DNA of 6,081 nt from Gemmatimonadota bacterium. GTDB lineage: Bacteria > Gemmatimonadota > Gemmatimonadetes > Gemmatimonadales > GWC2-71-9. Every line of letters begins with the position of its first letter. The stretch's first letter is position 1. The notes under the pieces were generated by a model that was not told the origin of the DNA, did no database searches, and saw only the letters and a list, made by a program, of their open reading frames with translations. Below are positions 1 to 5,993 of this stretch, one piece after another. A program made the translations under genes and the position numbers. The DNA is taken from positions 1-6,081 of the forward strand of contig JAEHDT010000255.1 in the NCBI GenBank assembly GCA_016880225.1, read 5' to 3'.

Positions 1-42
1 GCCGGTCACACGCCCGGGGCCGCGACGGGAGGTGCCCGATGA
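1..42 (+). CDS. C-terminal end of a possible upstream gene (partial)
   Basis: Frame 1 is open from the window edge to a TGA at 40-42, reading AGHTPGAATGGAR and then stop. The stop overlaps the ATG of the oxidase subunit I gene as ATGA, an arrangement typical of translationally coupled genes in one operon. Thirteen residues are too few to identify the product. By gene order in B-family oxidase operons, subunit II (the CuA protein) would be expected immediately upstream, but the visible tail shows no CuA motif, so that is only an inference. It is also possible that the real upstream gene ends outside the window. Confidence 0.35.
   Translation, partial: AGHTPGAATGGAR
27..33 (+). promoter_or_regulatory. 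Ribosome binding site of oxidase subunit I
   Basis: GGGAGGT lies 5 nt upstream of the ATG at 39. It is the strongest Shine-Dalgarno-like match seen in the window and fixes the start of the subunit I gene. Confidence 0.7.
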
Positions 43-1754
43 CCGCCACGCCCATTGCCGCTCCGTTCCGCACCTGCCCCACCACGGGGCTCAAGATCAA
101 CGCCCAGGCCGAGTGGCTCATCAAGGCGAACGCCGTCGCGGCGACGGTCGCGCTCTTGATCGGCGGGATCGCCGCCGTGCTGGTGCTGCTCACCCGGTGG
201 CAGGCGGTGCACCTGCTCCCCGCAGAGTGGTTCTACCGCATCCTCACGGTGCACGGGATGAGCATGCTGATCTTCTTCATCCTGTTCTTCGAGATGGCGG
301 TGCTGTACTTCGCGAGCGCGGTGATCCTGAACAGCCGCGTCGCCACGCCGCGCGTTGCGTGGGCGGCGTTCGGATTGATGGTGCTCGGGGCGGTGCTGGT
401 CGAGTGGATGATGTGGGCGGGCCGGGCCGACGTGCTGTTCACGTCCTACGTGCCGCTGCGCGCCGACCCGCTCTACTACCTCGGCGTCATCCTGTTCGCC
501 GTGGGCGCGCTGGTGGTGGTCGGCGTGTTCTTCGGCACGCTCGTCGTCGCGAAGCGCGAGCACACCTACGAAGGCTCCGTGCCGCTCGTCACGTTCGGCG
601 CCGCGGCCGCCGCCATCATCGCCGTCGGCACGCTGGGCCACGGGGCCGCGATCTACATCCCCACCTTTTTCTGGTCCCTGGGATGGATGAAGGTGGACCC
701 CGAGATCTACCGCATGGTGTGGTGGGGGCTGGGTCATGCGTCCCAGCAGATCAACGTCGCCGCCATGGTGTCGATCTGGTACCTGCTCGGCGCGCTCACC
801 ATCGGCTCGATCGTGTTGAACGAGAAGGTGAGCCGCGGCGCCTTCGTGCTCTACATCCTGTTCATCAACATGGCGTCGGCGCACCACCTGCTCGTGGACC
901 CGGGGCTTTCGCCCGCCTGGAAGGTGTGGAACACGAGCTATTTCATGTACCTCGCGGTGCTCGCCAGCATGGTGCACGGCTTCACCGTGCCCGCCGGCAT
1001 GGAAGCGGGGCAGCGGCTGCGCGGGCTCACCAAGGGGCTGTTCGAGTGGCTGCGCAAGGCGCCCTGGGGTGACCCGGGGTTCAGCGCGCTGGTGTTCTCG
1101 GTGATCATCTTCGGGTTCGTGGGCGGGATCACGGGCGTCACCTTCGGCACCGAGCAGATCAACATCATCGCCCACAACACGCTGCGCGTTCCCGGGCACT
1201 TCCACGCCACGGTGGTCGGCGGCACGGCGCTCGCGTTCATGGGCATCACGTATTACGTGATCCCGCTGATCTTCCGGAAGCAGATCGCGTTCTGGAAGCT
1301 CGCCAAGATCCAGCCGTATCTGTTCGCGGGCGGGATGTTCGTGTTCTCGGTGTTCATGACGTTCGCGGGCACGTTCGGCGTGCCCCGGCGGCATTACGAC
1401 ATCAGCTTCTCGCGGGCGCCATTCGCGGTGCAGTTCAATCCGGCGGTGGACCTCGTCATGGGCATCATGGCGCTGGGCGGCCTGGTGGCCGCCGTGGGCG
1501 GGGCGATTTACATCCTGATCACGGTGTGGTCGGTGTTCTTCGGGCGGCCGCTCGCCGCGGGCGGGGGAGCGCCGACGGGCATGTACGGCGTACCGCAGGG
1601 TATCTCGTCGCCGCCCAAGCCGCTCGCCGAGTCGATCACCAAGCACGGCCCGACGCCGGGCACGCTGGTGCTGGTGTTCGTGTTCCTCGCGGCGTTCATC
1701 GCCTACTACTTCGTCAACTGGAAGTTGCTGTCGGTGGTATGGAAAGTCGGCTAA
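39..1754 (+). CDS. Heme-copper oxidoreductase subunit I, B-family-like, lacking the active-site tyrosine
   Basis: This is the catalytic subunit of a membrane terminal oxidase or NO-reductase-like enzyme (571 aa, about 13 membrane helices). The ligand histidines are all present: H72 in helix II and H389 in helix X for the low-spin heme, H387 for the high-spin heme (motif VPGHFH), and H233, H282 and H283 for CuB (GLGH; ASAHHLLVDPG). B-family traits are the HHLLVDPG stretch, LFTSYVPL near 133-140, GVPRRHYD near 447-454, and a thirteenth helix at about 541-562 as in Thermus ba3. The odd point is that the position four residues after H233, tyrosine in A- and B-family oxidases (GHPxVY), is Q237 (GHASQQIN). 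The cbb3 tyrosine position, six residues before H282, is Ile. It could therefore be an NO-reductase-like clade member or a divergent oxidase. The family call is sure; the substrate is not. The start is set by the GGGAGGT site. Confidence 0.95.
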   Translation: MTATPIAAPFRTCPTTGLKINAQAEWLIKANAVAATVALLIGGIAAVLVLLTRWQAVHLLPAEWFYRILTVHGMSMLIFFILFFEMAVLYFASAVILNSRVATPRVAWAAFGLMVLGAVLVEWMMWAGRADVLFTSYVPLRADPLYYLGVILFAVGALVVVGVFFGTLVVAKREHTYEGSVPLVTFGAAAAAIIAVGTLGHGAAIYIPTFFWSLGWMKVDPEIYRMVWWGLGHASQQINVAAMVSIWYLLGALTIGSIVLNEKVSRGAFVLYILFINMASAHHLLVDPGLSPAWKVWNTSYFMYLAVLASMVHGFTVPAGMEAGQRLRGLTKGLFEWLRKAPWGDPGFSALVFSVIIFGFVGGITGVTFGTEQINIIAHNTLRVPGHFHATVVGGTALAFMGITYYVIPLIFRKQIAFWKLAKIQPYLFAGGMFVFSVFMTFAGTFGVPRRHYDISFSRAPFAVQFNPAVDLVMGIMALGGLVAAVGGAIYILITVWSVFFGRPLAAGGGAPTGMYGVPQGISSPPKPLAESITKHGPTPGTLVLVFVFLAAFIAYYFVNWKLLSVVWKVG

Positions 1755-2659
1755 ACGCCCCGCGAGGGGAGCGGGGGCACTGGCTCGCGGTCGCAGCGCT
1801 GGCGCTGATCCTCGCGATCACCGCCCTGTGGTGGGCGCTGGCGCTCTGGCCCGTTCCGGCTGCAGGAGCCCCGGCGTGGCTGCTGCGCACCCGCGCCGTG
1901 TGCTTCGGGACGTCGCCGAGCGGGCTGCCGGACGGCTACGGATGGCTGACCCTCATCGGCCAGCCGGTCCTGATGCTGGCGATGCTGTATGTGATCTGGG
2001 GGGACGCGGTGGTGGCGGGAGTGCGGTGGCTCGGCCGGCTGCGGGCGGGCCGCATCGGTCTCGCGGGCGCGACGGCGCTGCTGTTCGCGGCGCTCGTGGC
2101 AGCGGGCGCGCGGGTGGCGAGTGCCGTGGGCCCCGAGCCGGGCGTCGCGGCGAGCGTCCCGGCGCTCGAGTCACCGCGGTTGAACCGACCCGCGCCGCGA
2201 CTCGACCTCGTGGATCAGCGCGGCGAGCGGGTGACCCTGGCGCGGTTCCGCGGCCGAGTCGTACTGCTCGCGTTCGCGTACGCGCACTGCGAGACGGTGT
2301 GTCCGCTCGTGGTGCACGACGTGCTGCGCGCGCGCGAGCTGGCGGCGGACGTGGCGCCGGTGGTGGTCATCGTGACGCTCGATCCGTGGCGCGATACGCC
2401 CGCGCGGCTCGCGGCGATCGCGGAGCGCTGGCGGCTCGGGGGGGGAGCCGACGGATTCGTCGCGAGCGGCGACACGAACGCGGTGACGGCGACGCTCGAT
2501 CGCTGGGACGTCGCACGGCAGCGCGATCTCCGCACGGGCGAGGTGGCGCATGCGACGCCCGTCTATCTGATCGCCCCCGACGGGCGGGTGGCGTACGCGG
2601 TGAGCGGCGGCGTGGGCGCGGCGCCGCTCGCGGATCTGGTGCGTCGAGCGTACCGTTAG
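1739..2659 (+). CDS. Sco1/SenC-family copper chaperone with three-helix N-terminal anchor
   Basis: Sco proteins deliver copper to, or set the thiol redox state of, the CuA site of heme-copper oxidases on the outer face of the membrane. The 306-aa product has a thioredoxin-fold Sco domain at about 147-304 with the copper-binding HCETVCP motif (C184, C188), TLDPWRDTP at 213-221 and the distal ligand H271 (HATPVYLIAPDG). The N-terminal 130 residues carry three predicted helices (about 15-38, 69-88, 107-129), which would put the Sco domain in the periplasm. Between helices 1 and 2 is a Cys-containing CFGTSPSGLPDG segment (55-66). Most Sco proteins have a single anchor, so this front module is distinctive. 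The ATG overlaps the end of subunit I by 16 nt with only a weak ribosome site, implying translational coupling. Sco domain very sure; exact start fairly sure. Confidence 0.92.
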   Translation: MESRLNAPRGERGHWLAVAALALILAITALWWALALWPVPAAGAPAWLLRTRAVCFGTSPSGLPDGYGWLTLIGQPVLMLAMLYVIWGDAVVAGVRWLGRLRAGRIGLAGATALLFAALVAAGARVASAVGPEPGVAASVPALESPRLNRPAPRLDLVDQRGERVTLARFRGRVVLLAFAYAHCETVCPLVVHDVLRARELAADVAPVVVIVTLDPWRDTPARLAAIAERWRLGGGADGFVASGDTNAVTATLDRWDVARQRDLRTGEVAHATPVYLIAPDGRVAYAVSGGVGAAPLADLVRRAYR

Positions 2660-2662
2660 GAT

Positions 2663-2770
2663 GTGGCCGGAACGCGAACTCCCACCGTCGTCAAACTGAT
2701 CGCGGCGTGTATCCTCTGCGTCGCCGTGTTCGCCGGCCTCGCCCTGCTGGTGCAGCATTTCCGATCGTAA
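2663..2770 (+). CDS. 35-aa single-helix membrane protein, possible small oxidase subunit
   Basis: A GTG-started frame just after the Sco stop (3 nt gap) encodes 35 residues: a short basic N-terminus (MAGTRTPTVVK), one hydrophobic helix from about residue 9 to 31, and a short polar tail (QHFRS), ending in TAA. Size and topology resemble the 34-aa subunit IIa of Thermus ba3 oxidase and other single-helix accessory subunits such as CcoQ, which support cofactor or complex stability. There is no sequence identity I can claim, only size, topology and operon place. The ribosome site is poor: an AGGA almost abuts the GTG, so expression may depend on coupling to the Sco gene. The only nearby ATG (2661) opens a 12-codon frame and is not credible. 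It could be a chance frame. Confidence 0.5.
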   Translation: MAGTRTPTVVKLIAACILCVAVFAGLALLVQHFRS

Positions 2771-2818
2771 CGTCCCGGACATCTGGCGCGCGGTCCGCTC
2801 GGGCGATATGGTTTGAGC

Positions 2819-3355
2819 ATGGCACTGCGCGCCGGCGTCTACATCGTTCCCACCCATCGCTGGTACATCGAGCGGACGGTCTGGCTGATCGCCGGGTTCG
2901 TGCTGCTCGCGGCCACGGCGCTCGCCGCCCTGGTCCAGCCGCTGTGGGTGCTGCTCGTGATCGCCACCGGGCTCGCCTCCATCACGGTGGCCCTGACCGG
3001 CTTCTGCATCGTCGGCAACGTGCTGCACCGATTGGGCTTCACCCCCATGCTGGGGCGGAGCGGGCCGACGCCTGGAAACATGTATCTCATGCAGACCGAC
3101 CGGTGGTACCTCGAGCGGCGCATCTACCTGGCGGTGGGGATCAACATCTCCGTGGCGTCGGTGCTCTCGCTGGTGCACAGCCCGTGGTGGCTGTTGTTCA
3201 CCGGTTTCGTCGGCACCGCGATGGTGTGGTTCGCGGCGACAGGATACTGCATCATGGCCAACGGCTTGTACTGGCTCGGCGCCGAGCCGCGCCTCTCTCC
3301 GGAGCGCGGGACGGCGGAGCAGGCCGGCCCTCCGCGCCTGGCGGACATCGCGTAG
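2819..3355 (+). CDS. Membrane protein with two tandem DUF2892-like repeats
   Basis: The 178-aa product consists of two gap-free repeats offset by 81 residues. Repeat 1 (about 11-78) starts THRWYIER and ends with TGFCIVGNVLHRLGFTPML. Repeat 2 (about 92-159) starts TDRWYLER and ends with TGYCIMANGLYWLGAEPRL. Each has two hydrophobic helices, and the ending resembles the DUF2892 (YgaP-type inner membrane) pattern with a Cys in the second helix (C63, C144). DUF2892 domains often sit beside rhodanese or redox genes; their biochemical role is unknown. It lies 48 nt after the 35-aa gene on the same strand and probably belongs to the oxidase operon. The chosen start is ATG at 2819; a TTG two codons earlier (2813) is possible. 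No clear ribosome site is seen. A 19-residue hydrophilic tail follows repeat 2. Confidence 0.85.
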   Translation: MALRAGVYIVPTHRWYIERTVWLIAGFVLLAATALAALVQPLWVLLVIATGLASITVALTGFCIVGNVLHRLGFTPMLGRSGPTPGNMYLMQTDRWYLERRIYLAVGINISVASVLSLVHSPWWLLFTGFVGTAMVWFAATGYCIMANGLYWLGAEPRLSPERGTAEQAGPPRLADIA

Positions 3356-3368
3356 CGGTCCAGCCCGG

Positions 3369-3794
3369 TCACATCGGCGAAAGGCCCGACGCCCGCACCC
3401 GGGCCCAGATGTTCGCCGCGAACGCCCCCGCAGCGCCTGTCTCGGCGAGCCGGCCGGCGATGGGCAGCACGTCGCCGAGGTGGCCCGGCGCGAGCGGCCC
3501 CACTCCGGCGAGCCACACGCCGCCGTTCAACAGCGCGAACGCGACCCACGTCGCGGCTTCACTCCCGTACGCCGAGCGCGCCACCCCGAAGCGGGGGAAG
3601 ATCCAGGTGGCGACGCCCATCACGAGCTGAATCACCCAGCCTGCGAGCAGGAACTCGATGTGCGCGGGTAACAGCCGTGGCACGGCGGAACCGAGCGGGA
3701 CGCCCTTGTTGAAGAGCAGCAGCGCCCCCAGCGTGAATCCGACCGCCAGGTAGACGAGCGATGCCCGGATGAACCAGCGGCTGGTGCGGGGCAC
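3369..3794 (-). CDS. Four-helix membrane protein resembling an oxidase subunit I fragment, paralog B
   Basis: This 141-aa protein has four predicted helices (about 9-28, 43-66, 80-98, 108-129). Helix 2 carries H45 in the motif AHIEFLLAGWVIQLVMG followed by IFPRF. The pattern His, hydrophobic run, GW, Gly, then FPR resembles the heme-binding second helix of cbb3/NO-reductase-type subunits and NnrS-like proteins, so it may bind one heme b. This is inference from pattern. It aligns along its whole length with the upstream neighbour: RWFIR against RWFIK at residues 6-10 and ANIWARVR against ANTWARVR at the C-terminus, so the two arose by tandem duplication. That match also supports the GTG start at 3794, which lies 6 nt after the neighbour's stop. 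Its end is 13 nt from the end of the convergent DUF2892-like gene. Function unknown. Confidence 0.85.
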   Translation of the reverse strand: MPRTSRWFIRASLVYLAVGFTLGALLLFNKGVPLGSAVPRLLPAHIEFLLAGWVIQLVMGVATWIFPRFGVARSAYGSEAATWVAFALLNGGVWLAGVGPLAPGHLGDVLPIAGRLAETGAAGAFAANIWARVRASGLSPM

Positions 3795-3800
3795 GGCGCG

Positions 3801-4199
3801 CTAGCGCTCCCGCACGCGCGCCCAGGTGTTCGCCACGAACGCCATGCCGCCGAGCCACTGCAGCACCGCCGCGAGGGCGAGCACCGGGCCGAATCCCGTA
3901 CCGGGATGGCGGGCGAGAGCGGGCTCGGCGACGACCCGCAGCAGCAACCCGGCGTTGAGACAGACGTACGAGGCGATCGCCAGCCGGTCGCTGCCACGCG
4001 GGACTTCCTTCGAGTACTTGGGGAACATCCAGTACGCGACGCCGAAGATCATCTGCGTGATCCAGCCGACGACCAGCAGGTGCACGTACACCGGGTTGAT
4101 TCCCGCCCCGCCCCGCGCCGCCTGCACGACGCCGACGACGAGTGCCGCGACGAAGTACGCGAGCGCGGTCTTGATGAACCAGCGCGTGAGGACCGGCAT
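3801..4199 (-). CDS. Four-helix membrane protein resembling an oxidase subunit I fragment, paralog A
   Basis: This 132-aa protein is the first gene of the minus-strand pair. It has four predicted helices (about 9-28, 37-58, 73-92, 104-125). Helix 2 contains H40 in YVHLLVVGWITQMIFG followed by WMFPKY, which resembles the low-spin-heme helix of cbb3 oxidase and NO reductase large subunits. Proteins of this size and pattern are usually annotated as cbb3-type oxidase subunit I-like or hypothetical. They lack the other heme and copper ligands, so they cannot be catalytic oxidases. A role as a heme-binding or NO-responsive membrane accessory, comparable to NnrS, is a guess. It starts with ATG at 4199 with no recognisable Shine-Dalgarno sequence, diverges from the multiheme cytochrome gene across 96 bp, and is probably cotranscribed with paralog B. 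Confidence 0.87.
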   Translation of the reverse strand: MPVLTRWFIKTALAYFVAALVVGVVQAARGGAGINPVYVHLLVVGWITQMIFGVAYWMFPKYSKEVPRGSDRLAIASYVCLNAGLLLRVVAEPALARHPGTGFGPVLALAAVLQWLGGMAFVANTWARVRER

Positions 4200-4295
4200 G
4201 CGGGAAAGCTAGGGCCATCGCGGCGGCGAGTGCAGCGCCGGGGTTGCGCTCGTCTCCTTCCGCGCTATCGTAGCAGGAACCCCTCACGACACGCG
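4200..4295. promoter_or_regulatory. Divergent intergenic region between the minus-strand pair and the multiheme cytochrome
   Basis: This 96-bp gap must hold promoters for both directions. Near its centre is a short inverted repeat GCTAtcgTAGC (4264-4274). The same site offers a -10-like element on either strand: TATCGT on plus (4266-4271), and TACGAT on minus. No operator for a known regulator was recognised. Confidence 0.5.
4244..4271 (+). promoter_or_regulatory. Candidate sigma70-type promoter for the multiheme cytochrome
   Basis: TTGCGC (4244-4249) and TATCGT (4266-4271) are 16 nt apart and about 25 nt upstream of the ATG at 4296. They match the consensus at three and four of six positions. 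In GC-rich DNA this is suggestive rather than firm. Confidence 0.3.
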
Positions 4296-5984
4296 ATGAA
4301 ACGATCTCACACGCTGGCCGCGTTGCTCGCACTGTGCTCCCCAGCCCTGGTCGCCCAGCAAAGCGCGCCGAACGGGGCCGAGCTGTTCATCACCAAGGGC
4401 TGTCTCGGCTGCCACGGCGCGAGCGCGCGGGGCGGCGTGGGGCCCACGCTCGCGGCCACGCAGCTGTCGCTCGACGCGTTCATTCATCAGTTGCGGCAGC
4501 CGCGGCAATTGATGCCTCCGTTTCCCGCGGACGTCGTGAGCGACGCCGCGGCCGCGGCGATCCGGAGCTACGTGCAGAGCGCACCACCGCCGCCACCGCG
4601 GATCATCGCCGACCTCCCCCACGGCGTGCTCGACTCCACCAGCTGCGCTCCCTGTCACGCCAAGCTCGAGCCGACCATCGTGCGGCAGTTCGCGGCCAGC
4701 GCGATGGGCAGACCGGGGACGCAGGACGCGCGCGTGGTCTACCCGCTCCGCCAGATCACCTGCGCCAATTGCCACGGCGTGAATCACGACGTGATCATGG
4801 CGACCAAGGGCCGCGTCCCGGAGCTGGTCTGCGGCAGCTGCCACGTGCAGATCTACAAGGAGCACGTGCTCGACGCCGGACACTCCTACGGCCCGGGGCC
4901 CGGCAAGCTCGGCATCAACTGGGAGCGGAACATCGGGGTGCCGCACTACAAGGAGATGCCGCGTAAAGTGATGGAGATGGGCTGCGACGCCTGCCACGCG
5001 CAGGCCGGCGCATCCGATCAGAAGTACTGGAGCGACTCGCTGCACCGCTACGTGGACATGAGCAGCCTGGTGTACCGCAACGGCTGCATCGCCTGCCACA
5101 CCCGCCACTCGTTCAACCTCGAGGAGGCGCGCAAGCCCGAGGCGTGCTACACCTGCCACATGGGACCCGACCATCCCAACTACGAGTCCTACATGGCGTC
5201 CAAGCACGGCTCGATCTACGCGGCGCGCGGCAAGGACTGGAACTGGACCCCGTTCCTCGACCAGGCCACCTACGACACGCCGACGTGTGCCTACTGCCAC
5301 ATGGTGTACGTCTCGGACGGCGGCGTGCGCAGCGTGAGCCACAACATGACCCGGAAGATCATCTGGGGGATGGGGGCCCAGGCGGCGAGCGGCGAGTTGA
5401 AGGACCTCGCGGCGGCGCCCGCAGGCGAGGCGAAGCGCAAGGAGATGGTCAAGGTCTGCATGACGTGCCACTCCGAAGACCGGGCCCGGGGGTACCTCGA
5501 GTCGGCGGACGCCCACAAGCTCGCGGGGGACGCGCTGGTGGTGGACGCGCGCGGGATTCTCGCGCGGCTCTACAAGGACGGATTGATCCGTCCCAGTCAC
5601 GCGGCGGTGTCGGCGGGCCTGCTCCCGGGGCCCCGCTTCACGGCCATCGAGCTGCCCGGCGGCATCGCGCAGCACTCACCCACCAGCCTGTATTACGACG
5701 TCACGCCGATCGAGCGCGAGTACTTCGACATGTTCGTCTTCTCGGCCCTGAAGAGCTACAAGGGCGCGTTCCACATGAGCCCGGACTACGCATGGTGGTA
5801 CGGCTACGCCGACGAGCTGGGCCACCTCGCGACGATCCGGGACGACGCCGAGCGGCTGCGCAGCGAGGAGACCACGCGCAAGCGGACGCTGTTCATGATC
5901 TTCACGGGGCCGCTGATGGTGCTGGCGGTGCTCGGCGCCGTGTACCTCGTGTGGCGCGCGCGGCGGCGGCGTGCCGGGCCGTGA
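4296..5984 (+). CDS. Nonaheme c-type cytochrome: monoheme domain fused to HAO-like octaheme domain
   Basis: The 562-aa exported cytochrome starts with a signal peptide (about 1-20, cleavage after ALVA) and ends with a membrane helix (about 531-553) and a basic tail, so it is probably anchored facing the periplasm. Nine CxxCH motifs start at C36, C117, C156, C179, C230, C264, C284, C331 and C388. The first belongs to a class I cytochrome c domain (25-95, probable ligand M73), joined by a proline-rich linker (97-101) to an octaheme core. The hydroxylamine oxidoreductase family is indicated by CHMGPDHP (287-294), SKHG (302-305) and DTPTCAYCHM (327-336). That family oxidises hydroxylamine or hydrazine, or reduces nitrite and hydroxylamine. 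D292-H293 may match the active-site Asp-His pair of HAO. The cross-linking tyrosine of oxidising HAOs is not clearly placed. There is no CxxCK heme, so it is not NrfA. The start is the only one with a signal peptide; its ribosome site is weak. Confidence 0.93.
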   Translation: MKRSHTLAALLALCSPALVAQQSAPNGAELFITKGCLGCHGASARGGVGPTLAATQLSLDAFIHQLRQPRQLMPPFPADVVSDAAAAAIRSYVQSAPPPPPRIIADLPHGVLDSTSCAPCHAKLEPTIVRQFAASAMGRPGTQDARVVYPLRQITCANCHGVNHDVIMATKGRVPELVCGSCHVQIYKEHVLDAGHSYGPGPGKLGINWERNIGVPHYKEMPRKVMEMGCDACHAQAGASDQKYWSDSLHRYVDMSSLVYRNGCIACHTRHSFNLEEARKPEACYTCHMGPDHPNYESYMASKHGSIYAARGKDWNWTPFLDQATYDTPTCAYCHMVYVSDGGVRSVSHNMTRKIIWGMGAQAASGELKDLAAAPAGEAKRKEMVKVCMTCHSEDRARGYLESADAHKLAGDALVVDARGILARLYKDGLIRPSHAAVSAGLLPGPRFTAIELPGGIAQHSPTSLYYDVTPIEREYFDMFVFSALKSYKGAFHMSPDYAWWYGYADELGHLATIRDDAERLRSEETTRKRTLFMIFTGPLMVLAVLGAVYLVWRARRRRAGP

Positions 5985-5993
5985 GGCCGCCGC
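5963..5993. terminator. Possible hairpin between convergent genes
   Basis: GCGGCGGC (5963-5970) and GCCGCCGC (5986-5993) form a perfect 8-bp stem with a 15-nt loop across the end of the cytochrome gene, just before the stop codon of the converging gene. There is no T-tract on either strand, so it may instead be a chance effect of GC-rich codons for the arginine tail. Confidence 0.3.

Noticed and set aside
6..1646. Very long open frame on the minus strand opposite subunit I
   Set aside because: Its translation is rich in Arg, His, Asp and Glu with no recognisable domain, typical of antisense frames in GC-rich coding DNA. The plus-strand oxidase is unambiguous.
39..1754. Subunit I as a standard NorB/cNOR or a cbb3 CcoN
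   Set aside because: HHLLVDPG, VPGHFH and GVPRRHYD fit the B family, and the helix VI segment lacks the NorB and CcoN patterns, so an NO-reductase role would have to be of a B-family-derived type.
3314..3335. GCGGAG/CTCCGC hairpin with a 10-nt loop near the end of the DUF2892-like gene
   Set aside because: It is only a 6-bp stem inside coding sequence with no T-tract, expected by chance at this GC content.
1828..3630. Long plus-strand open frame across Sco, the small gene and the DUF2892-like gene
   Set aside because: It is an Ala/Arg/Gly-rich low-complexity product that runs through three better-supported genes in another frame.
3906..4295. N-terminal extension of the multiheme cytochrome frame
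   Set aside because: The frame is open back to 3906, but the extension overlaps the minus-strand gene, is charged and disordered, and would bury the signal peptide that starts at 4296.
4284..5675. Long minus-strand open frame opposite the multiheme cytochrome
   Set aside because: It is a Val/His/Arg-rich antisense shadow; the plus strand has nine CxxCH motifs, a signal peptide and a membrane anchor.
4296..5984. Multiheme cytochrome as NrfA or an octaheme tetrathionate/nitrite reductase
   Set aside because: No CxxCK heme motif is present, and the CHMGPDHP and DTPTCAYCHM stretches fit the HAO family better.
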